Positions 13,315 through 18,103 of a DNA stretch of 21,822 nucleotides are shown piece after piece (position 1 is the first letter of the stretch; the number at the start of each line of letters is the position of its first letter). This DNA comes from Candidatus Troglogloeales bacterium (lineage in GTDB: Bacteria; Nitrospirota; Nitrospiria; SBBL01; SBBT01): the NCBI GenBank assembly GCA_005239595.1, contig SBBT01000207.1:1-21822 (forward strand). The letters run 5' to 3'. Under the pieces are notes generated by a model that saw nothing but the letters and a program-made list of their open reading frames with translations, was not told the DNA's origin and made no database searches. A program made the translations under genes and the position numbers.

Positions 13315-13800
13315 ATGGAATTCCTTTTTCTAGCCTTCAATCTCGTTTTTGCCATCCTCATATTCTTTCTCACAATCGCCTTTGTCACCGGCGCGCCGTT
13401 TGTGCCGTCAACAAAAAACACAGCTGCCTCAATGATTCGCTTGGCAAAACTCAAAAAGAGGATGAAGGTGTATGATTTGGGTTCGGGAGACGGTCGGCTT
13501 CTGGAACTGGCAAAACAGCAGGGCGCAGATTCAATCGGGTATGAAATCAATCCGTTTCTTGTTCTCCTATCAAGACTTCGTGGCCATACTGTCTACTGGA
13601 AAAACTTCTGGCAAGCAAACTTATCCGACGCCGACGTCGTATTCGTCTACCTTCTCCCGTGGAGAATGGATAAACTTGAACGATTTCTCATGAGTCAACT
13701 CAAACCAGGCACGCTGGTTATTTCAAACAGTTTCATCTTCCCTGGTTGGAAAATCCTCCGGAAGGACACTACCAACCACGCCTACGTGTTCCGAATGTGA
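13315..13800 (+). CDS. Membrane-anchored FAM173-like SAM methyltransferase
   Basis: 161 aa. An N-terminal TM helix (about residues 4-24) leads into a short class I methyltransferase. The SAM-binding motif VYDLGSGDGRL is at about residues 52-62 (D54, G56, G58, D59, G60), followed by the acidic loop of strand 2 in IGYEINPFLVLLSRLR, then VVFVYLLPWRMDKLERFL and a final Pro-Gly-Trp segment. The TM helix, the PFVPST stretch, DLGSGDGR, GYEINP and FPGW together resemble the FAM173 / ATP-synthase-c-subunit lysine methyltransferase family of eukaryotes and bacteria, which modifies membrane proteins. The target here is unknown. The ATG comes four bases after the CCA of tRNA-Val, so tRNA 3' processing would release an almost leaderless mRNA. 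Confidence 0.72.
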   Translation: MEFLFLAFNLVFAILIFFLTIAFVTGAPFVPSTKNTAASMIRLAKLKKRMKVYDLGSGDGRLLELAKQQGADSIGYEINPFLVLLSRLRGHTVYWKNFWQANLSDADVVFVYLLPWRMDKLERFLMSQLKPGTLVISNSFIFPGWKILRKDTTNHAYVFRM

Positions 13801-13806
13801 TAAAAT
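13798..13806 (+). promoter_or_regulatory. Extended -10 TGA-TAAAAT, leaderless
   Basis: -10 TAAAAT (13801-13806) is 6 nt before the ATG at 13813. The TGA of the extension is also the stop codon of the methyltransferase gene. Confidence 0.55.
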
Positions 13807-13812
13807 CGGTGC

Positions 13813-14388
13813 ATGGCTATAGAATTTGACGGGCAGCAAACCGGTGAACGTACTCTCTATGTCGTGACCCCACATCAGTTTGCCAAATACGTCGCACTCA
13901 TTCGCCTCGTTTTTCTCTCACTGTTCTTTTTTTTAATTCTCCAGCTTATTGCATCTGTGCTGACAAGAGCGGCCGAACCACTACAGACCGCTTCGGTAGT
14001 CTTAAGCGGGATTCTTCTGATCGTAGGATTTTGGTGGAATAATACCATCTACGGGAAGTCAAAAACCTATATAACTGACCGCCGGATAATTCGCTTTGAG
14101 GTGATGACGCCTTTTTTCACGACCAAACGCGCACTATTTTGGAATGAGGCGCTAAAAGCCAAAGGCTATGCGCCGAACATTTTTTGGAAAATGCTCAAAA
14201 TCGGCAAAGTGCGCGTCGAACCGCAAATTGCGCAAGGAGAAGATGTCCTGGTCAACGACGTCTTTTTATACGATGATGTGGCCAACTACATAGATAAAAT
14301 TCTCTTCACATTCAAAAATAAACCAGGTGAGATCGCCCTTATAAAACCCTTCGTCCTCAAGCCCCGCGGCCAACGCGATGCCGCTTGA
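13813..14388 (+). CDS. Two-TM membrane protein with bacterial PH domain
   Basis: 191 aa. Two membrane helices lie at about residues 27-50 and 62-79, then a cytoplasmic domain beginning YITDRRIIRFEVMTPFFTTK, the strand pattern of bacterial PH (bPH2/DUF304) domains: ITDRRII, a turn, then KRALFWNEALKAKG and GKVRVEPQ. Such proteins are membrane-associated and common in CPR and Gram-positive bacteria; function unknown. It is expected to be transcribed leaderlessly from the -10 just upstream. Its 3' end overlaps the -35 of the thrS promoter. Confidence 0.65.
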   Translation: MAIEFDGQQTGERTLYVVTPHQFAKYVALIRLVFLSLFFFLILQLIASVLTRAAEPLQTASVVLSGILLIVGFWWNNTIYGKSKTYITDRRIIRFEVMTPFFTTKRALFWNEALKAKGYAPNIFWKMLKIGKVRVEPQIAQGEDVLVNDVFLYDDVANYIDKILFTFKNKPGEIALIKPFVLKPRGQRDAA

Positions 14389-14412
14389 CTTCCCAGTTAT
14401 AATCGCTATAAT
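14385..14412 (+). promoter_or_regulatory. Promoter of the thrS operon TTGACT-N16-TATAAT
   Basis: -35 TTGACT at 14385-14390, 16-nt spacer, -10 TATAAT at 14407-14412, so transcription starts near 14419. A second TATAAT at 14416-14421 has no matching -35. Unlike most genes nearby, this promoter drives a long structured leader. Confidence 0.75.
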
Positions 14413-14424
14413 TCTTATAATAAT

Positions 14425-14563
14425 TAGACCTCTCGCTTGCATGAGAACTTACCAACCTCAAAGAGAAGCGCTGCATCAGCGTAAAGATGCTAAGTGAGAC
14501 CACCAAAGTTGGATGGAACCGCCCTAAATTTATCTAAGGACTCCAACAAGAAGGTGGTTTTTT
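14425..14563 (+). promoter_or_regulatory. T-box riboswitch leader of thrS
   Basis: The antiterminator matches a T-box: GTTGGA (14508-14513), then the 7-nt bulge TGGAACC (14514-14520), then GCCCT (14521-14525). These face AGGAC (14537-14541) plus TCCAAC (14542-14547), all contiguous, with one C-A mismatch. UGGA in the bulge would pair with the ACCA-type end of uncharged tRNA whose discriminator is U. The competing stem before the T-run (14558-14563) can form from AACCGCC (14517-14523) with GGTGGTT (14553-14559), or from ACCACC (14499-14504) with GGTGGT. Upstream is a compact stem I (CTCGCTT and GCAT at 14432-14442 with ATGC and AAGTGAG at 14487-14498) enclosing two small hairpins. One of these shows ACC (14451-14453), a Thr codon and my choice of specifier. 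Uncharged tRNA-Thr should raise thrS expression. Confidence 0.72.
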
Positions 14564-14574
14564 GATGCAAACAT

Positions 14575-16320
14575 ATGAAAAACGATAGTGAATTTTTTAA
14601 TAATCTGCGCCACTCGTGCGCGCACCTTTTGGCGGCGGCGGTAATGGAGCTGTGGCCAAAGGCCAAACGGACAATCGGGCCGGCAATTGAAAACGGATTC
14701 TACTTTGACTTTGATTTCGGGAATGTCAAAATTTCTGACGATGATCTGCCGAAAATCGAGGCGAAAATGCGGGACATTCTGACATCATGGAAATCATTTG
14801 AGCGCCAAGAGTTATCCGTGGCACAGGCCAAAAAAGAATACCCGGACAACGAATTCAAACAAGAGCTTATCGACGAATTCTCCGGACAGGGCGAGACCCT
14901 GTCATTTTATAAATCCGGCGATTACTGGGACCTCTGCCGCGGCGGCCATGTCGAGCACCCAGATTCTGAATTGAAGTATTTTAAGCTCCTCTCAATCGCC
15001 GGCGCCTACTGGCGTGGGAGCGAGAAGAATAAAATGCTCACTCGCGTCTACGGCACGTGTTTCCCGACCAAAAAAGAGCTCGACGATTACCTCTGGCAGC
15101 AGGAGGAAGCCAAAAAACGCGACCACAGGAAAATTGGAAAAGAGCTCGGGCTTTTTCTCATAAGTCCCAACGTGGGGCCAGGCCTTCCTATCTACCTACC
15201 AAAAGGGTTACTTCTTCGACGAACACTTGAGACTTGGTTGACAAGAGAAAAAGAGAAACGCGGCTACCAATTTGTTTGGACACCCCACATAGCCAAAAGC
15301 GATCTCTACAAGCAGTCCAAGCACTGGCAAAAATACGATGCCATGATGAAGCCGATGAAAATTGAGGACGAGCGGTATGTGGTAAAACCCATGAACTGCC
15401 CCCACCATTTCCAAATTTATCTCGAGCGGCCAAGGAGTTACCGAGAGTTGCCTCTGCGGATATCAGAAAATGCCACGGTATACCGGTACGAGAAAGCCGG
15501 CGAGCTCAATGGCCTTTTGCGCGTGCGCGCCCTCACTCAGGATGATTCACATACATTTGTTCGTCACGATCAAATTCCGGAAGAAATCGACCGAATTCTG
15601 GATCTGGCGGTCTCTGTCTTTCAGATCTTTGGCTTTCATGATTTTCGCTCACGGGTGTCGATCCGCGATAAAAAACGACCGGGAAAATACCTGGGAAAAC
15701 CAGAAAGCTGGGACAAAGCAGAACAGGCGCTCATTGACGGAGTAGCAAAAAGAAAACTCCCGTACTTCATCAGTGAGGGAGAAGCTGCTTTCTATGGACC
15801 TAAAATTGATCTTATGGTAAAAGACGCAATCGGCCGTGAGTGGCAGCTGACGACGGTGCAGCTGGACTTTAACCAGCCGGAAAATTTTGATCTGTCGTAT
15901 GTGGATGAAAAAGGGAAGATGGAGCGACCAGCAGTATTACACATTGCCATTTTAGGCTCATTTGACCGGTTCCTCGCTATCTTAGTTGAACAGTACGCTG
16001 GAAACTTTCCACTCTGGCTGGCCCCGGTACAGCTAGCTCTCGTTCCCATCGCTGAGCGGCACAATCGAGCTGCATTTGACGCTGCAGAAAAACTCAGGTC
16101 CGTCGGCATCCGCGTCGAGGTGGATGATAGGAATGAACGCATGGAGGCCAAAATCCGCGACAGCTCTTTACAAAAAGTCCCGTACCTGGGTATAATCGGT
16201 GATAAAGAAGTCGAAAATCAAACGATTTCCGTGCGCAAGCACAACGGCGAGGACCTCAAAAGCATGTCAGTTGAGGAACTTCTCCGTAAATTAACTAGCG
16301 AGATTGAATCAAAAGCGTAA
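14575..16320 (+). CDS. thrS: Threonyl-tRNA synthetase without TGS domain
   Basis: 581 aa, against about 640 for E. coli ThrRS. It charges tRNA-Thr. The N-terminal TGS domain is missing, and the protein starts directly in the N2 editing domain. The zinc-like editing motif is complete: HSCAH (H13, H17) and CRGGH (C121, H125). The class II core follows with catalytic zinc ligands in KPMNCPHHFQIY, DDSHTF and VLHIAILGSFDR, motif 2 around TVYRYEKAGELNG, and motif 3 in GSFDRFLAILVE. The C-terminal anticodon-binding domain begins near LWLAPVQLALVPI. It should still remove Ser from tRNA-Thr. It is controlled by the T-box leader and heads an operon with infC, rpmI, rplT and the pheST genes. infC overlaps its 3' end by 17 bases. 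The ATG has no SD, whose usual place is taken by the terminator stem. Confidence 0.95.
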   Translation: MKNDSEFFNNLRHSCAHLLAAAVMELWPKAKRTIGPAIENGFYFDFDFGNVKISDDDLPKIEAKMRDILTSWKSFERQELSVAQAKKEYPDNEFKQELIDEFSGQGETLSFYKSGDYWDLCRGGHVEHPDSELKYFKLLSIAGAYWRGSEKNKMLTRVYGTCFPTKKELDDYLWQQEEAKKRDHRKIGKELGLFLISPNVGPGLPIYLPKGLLLRRTLETWLTREKEKRGYQFVWTPHIAKSDLYKQSKHWQKYDAMMKPMKIEDERYVVKPMNCPHHFQIYLERPRSYRELPLRISENATVYRYEKAGELNGLLRVRALTQDDSHTFVRHDQIPEEIDRILDLAVSVFQIFGFHDFRSRVSIRDKKRPGKYLGKPESWDKAEQALIDGVAKRKLPYFISEGEAAFYGPKIDLMVKDAIGREWQLTTVQLDFNQPENFDLSYVDEKGKMERPAVLHIAILGSFDRFLAILVEQYAGNFPLWLAPVQLALVPIAERHNRAAFDAAEKLRSVGIRVEVDDRNERMEAKIRDSSLQKVPYLGIIGDKEVENQTISVRKHNGEDLKSMSVEELLRKLTSEIESKA

Positions 16321-16831
16321 ATTTTACCGCCTCAACTACCAAATTGCGTCTCCGCAACTCCGGTTGCTGGACGAGACGGGCAAACAGATTGGGGTAGTCA
16401 CAAAAATTGAAGCGCTGCAGAAGGCAAAAGAGTTAGGTTACGATGTGGTGGAGATTGCTCCTAATGCCAAGCCACCGGTGGCCAAACTCATTGACTTTAA
16501 AAAGTTTAAGTATCAAGAGGCAAAAAAGGAACGAGAGTCGCGTAGGTCGACCAAGAACGTTGGAATCAAGGAAGTCAGGCTTCGACCTTTTATCGGACCG
16601 CATGACTTTGACACACGACTCAAGCATGGAAAAGAGTTTCTTAATGCGGGCAACCAGCTAAAAGTGAATGTGTTTTTTAAAGGCAGAGAACTTTATAAAA
16701 AAGAATTTGGGTTTGACGTAATGAAACGATATTTAGATAGTTTAGAAAACGCCAAAGTCGTCCGAGAACCCAGGATCGAGGGGAAAACGCTCGTTGCGAT
16801 GGTCGTTGGTGGCATAAAAAAGACCACATAG
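16304..16831 (+). CDS. infC: Translation initiation factor IF-3
   Basis: 175 aa. IF-3 binds the 30S subunit, prevents premature 50S joining and checks initiator codon pairing. The N-domain begins with YRLNYQIASPQLRLLDETGK, continues with GVVTKIEALQKAKELGYDVV, and the linker KKFKYQEAKKERESRR is typical. The C-domain has GIKEVRLRPFIGPHDFDTRL, then LKVNVFFKGRELY. The only start in range is TTG 16304, which places the frame inside the end of thrS (17-base overlap); no ATG, GTG or ATT precedes the N-domain in frame. E. coli infC also uses a non-AUG start (AUU) for autoregulation, so a rare start here is in keeping. rpmI follows after two bases. Confidence 0.95.
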   Translation: MNQKRKFYRLNYQIASPQLRLLDETGKQIGVVTKIEALQKAKELGYDVVEIAPNAKPPVAKLIDFKKFKYQEAKKERESRRSTKNVGIKEVRLRPFIGPHDFDTRLKHGKEFLNAGNQLKVNVFFKGRELYKKEFGFDVMKRYLDSLENAKVVREPRIEGKTLVAMVVGGIKKTT

Positions 16832-16833
16832 CT

Positions 16834-17025
16834 ATGAAAAAAATGAAGACGAAAAAAATCATCACCAAGCGATTCCGAAAAACCGGATCCGGTAAAATAA
16901 TGCACCGCACTCAAGGAGCGCGCCACTTGCGAAGTAGAAAAAACAGCACCAGGAAACGCCGCCAAAATCGCCCGAAAGAGATCACAACGCGGGCATATTC
17001 GCGTATGATTGCTCAATACCTATGA
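16834..17025 (+). CDS. rpmI: 50S ribosomal protein L35
   Basis: 63 aa, very basic, with the family pattern MKTKK near the start, then KRFRKTGSGKIMHR, RHLRSRKNSTRKRRQ and a C-terminal end of the YxRMIxQYL type. L35 is a small large-subunit protein. It lies two bases after infC, and its stop overlaps the rplT start (ATGA), so the two are translationally coupled. The order infC-rpmI-rplT is universal in bacteria. Confidence 0.95.
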   Translation: MKKMKTKKIITKRFRKTGSGKIMHRTQGARHLRSRKNSTRKRRQNRPKEITTRAYSRMIAQYL

Positions 17026-17372
17026 GAGTCAAACGAGGCATTACTACGCACGCTAAACACAAAAAGCTACTTTTGGCTAACAAAGGTTACAGGATGACTA
17101 AACGACGAAACGTGCGCGTAGCGCGTGAAGCGTATCTACACGCAGGCGAGTACGCATTCGCGGGCAGGAAACTTCGAAAGCGCGATTTTCGGAAGCTTTG
17201 GATTACTCGTATTTCAGAAGCGGTCAAGCAAAACGGGCTCTCTTACAGCCTGTTCATGCATAAACTTAAAGTGGCTAACGTCAACCTCGACCGCAAAAGC
17301 CTGGCAAATCTCCTCGTCGAGCACCCCGACGCATTCTCCGCCGTCGTTGACAAAGTGAAGGGTGTTAATTAA
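17022..17372 (+). CDS. rplT: 50S ribosomal protein L20
   Basis: 116 aa. L20 binds 23S rRNA early in large-subunit assembly and in some bacteria represses its own operon. Landmarks are MRVKRGITTHAKHKK, then ANKGYRMTKRRNVRVAREAY, FAGRKLRKRDFRKLWITRI and LSYSLFMHKLKVANVNLDRK. The length is normal and the long basic N-terminal helix is intact. A pseudoknot-type L20 operator was not identified. The next gene begins 9 bases after its stop. Confidence 0.96.
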   Translation: MRVKRGITTHAKHKKLLLANKGYRMTKRRNVRVAREAYLHAGEYAFAGRKLRKRDFRKLWITRISEAVKQNGLSYSLFMHKLKVANVNLDRKSLANLLVEHPDAFSAVVDKVKGVN

Positions 17373-17381
17373 AATTTGCTC

Positions 17382-17645
17382 ATGCCCAAACAAAACGGTC
17401 AGTTAACGAAGCGTTATTTAGATTGGCTTTTTGATACTAAACTAGATTTGACGCTTGAAGAAAAATTTGACAAAAAGCTTAAGCCATTACATGATGAATT
17501 TGATCAGTTATTCAAAAAACTAGACTGGTTTACTGGCAGATATGAAAAGCTTGAGAAAGAACAAATTCTTCAATCTGAAAAGGTTTCAGAGCTTGAAGAG
17601 AGAGTAGAAACAGTTGAGCAGAAGGTTGGTATTGTAGTACAATAA
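17382..17645 (+). CDS. Small coiled-coil protein of unknown function
   Basis: 87 aa from ATG 17382; a TTG at 17376 would add two residues. A mixed N-terminal part is followed by a long charged coiled coil (residues ~30-85, with FKKLDWFTGRYEKLEKEQIL and VSELEERVETVEQKVG). It has no TM, Cys or enzyme motif. It lies 9 bases after rplT and 4 bases before the Phe-rich leader peptide. Its stop may therefore deliver ribosomes to the leader by reinitiation, as the leader has no SD. Family not recognised. Confidence 0.6.
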   Translation: MPKQNGQLTKRYLDWLFDTKLDLTLEEKFDKKLKPLHDEFDQLFKKLDWFTGRYEKLEKEQILQSEKVSELEERVETVEQKVGIVVQ

Positions 17646-17649
17646 CTTC

Positions 17650-17730
17650 ATGTCAACACAAAGAGCATTTTTTGCATTCTTTTTTGCCTCCAGACAAGGA
17701 GGTTCTTTGGGTCGTTATAAAGATTTATAA
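17650..17730 (+). CDS. Phe-rich leader peptide (pheM-like)
   Basis: A 26-codon frame from ATG 17650 to TAA 17728-17730. Codons 7-13 encode FFAFFFA: five Phe codons (TTT, TTT, TTC, TTT, TTT) at 17668-17685, an obvious stalling site when Phe-tRNA is scarce. E. coli pheM has a run of Phe codons and lies at the same place, between rplT and pheS. The leader overlaps attenuator segments 1 and 2. It has no SD; its ATG is 4 bases after the stop of the coiled-coil gene, so translational coupling is likely. Confidence 0.78.
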   Translation: MSTQRAFFAFFFASRQGGSLGRYKDL

Positions 17731-17781
17731 AAATTAAAAAAGTTATTTTCAAACCCGAGAACCTCCGAAAGGAGGTTTTTT
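17686..17781 (+). terminator. Transcription attenuator upstream of pheS
   Basis: Four segments form the classic switch. Segment 1 (GCCTCC, 17686-17691) starts right after the last Phe codon and pairs with segment 2 (GGAGGT, 17698-17703). Segment 2 (17698-17706) alternatively pairs with segment 3 (AGAACCTCC, 17758-17766) over 9 bp, with four further pairs between GGGT 17709-17712 and ACCC 17753-17756. Segment 3 (AACCTCC, 17760-17766) pairs with segment 4 (GGAGGTT, 17771-17777) around a GAAA loop, followed by six T: an intrinsic terminator. A ribosome stalled on the Phe codons covers segment 1, favours 2:3 and lets transcription continue. Confidence 0.82.
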
Positions 17782-17788
17782 AGTGGTA

Positions 17789-17800
17789 AAAGGAGGTGAT
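17789..17800 (+). promoter_or_regulatory. Perfect Shine-Dalgarno site
   Basis: AAAGGAGGTGAT is fully complementary to the usual 3' end of 16S rRNA and lies 4 bases before ATG 17805 (about 8 from the GGAGG core). It decides the start of the 80-aa gene: the upstream GTG at 17796 lies inside the SD. Most other genes here have no SD, which makes this site notable. Confidence 0.8.
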
Positions 17801-17804
17801 TATT

Positions 17805-18047
17805 ATGGCGGAAACTGACATAAGAATTCTAGAAAAACGGGCGGCGGCAAGATTACGAGGTGAAGACGTGGTTGCTCGCCAGGCTGGCGACGAGGCCTAC
17901 TGGACAACACGCAATTACCGACCAGTGCTTCCAGTTACAGGTGATCAAGGAACTGAATTGCTTGATCTCTGGTACATAGACGATAAGCCGCGAGCAAAAA
18001 AACTATTGCAAGATTGGCAACTTAAATTAAGTCCATATAGGGGATAG
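17805..18047 (+). CDS. Small unknown protein between attenuator and pheS
   Basis: 80 aa from ATG 17805. The N-terminal third is basic and Arg-rich (RILEKRAAARLRGEDVVARQ). The rest is acidic and aromatic (AYWTTRNY, TELLDLWYIDDKPRAKKLLQ). No TM or known motif. It is the first gene after the attenuator, so its expression should follow Phe-tRNA charging, and it has the best ribosome site in the window. A role linked to PheRS (partner, regulator or tRNA-Phe related) is suggested by position only. The pheS ATG follows after 56 bases, in which an internal promoter lies. Confidence 0.65.
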   Translation: MAETDIRILEKRAAARLRGEDVVARQAGDEAYWTTRNYRPVLPVTGDQGTELLDLWYIDDKPRAKKLLQDWQLKLSPYRG

Positions 18048-18064
18048 TAATTGCATTGCTTAGC

Positions 18065-18093
18065 TTGCAGCTTAGCGATTTAGACAATACAAT
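18065..18093 (+). promoter_or_regulatory. Internal pheS promoter TTGCAG-N17-TACAAT
   Basis: -35 TTGCAG at 18065-18070, 17-nt spacer, -10 TACAAT at 18088-18093, ten bases before the ATG at 18104. It would give a nearly leaderless pheST transcript that bypasses the attenuator. Confidence 0.5.
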
Positions 18094-18103
18094 AAAAATA
18101 CCT

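Noticed and set aside
18056..18103. TTG start giving a 16-residue longer PheS
   Set aside because: The added residues do not look like the AlaX N-terminus, and they are encoded by the internal promoter; ATG 18104 matches the usual AlaX start.
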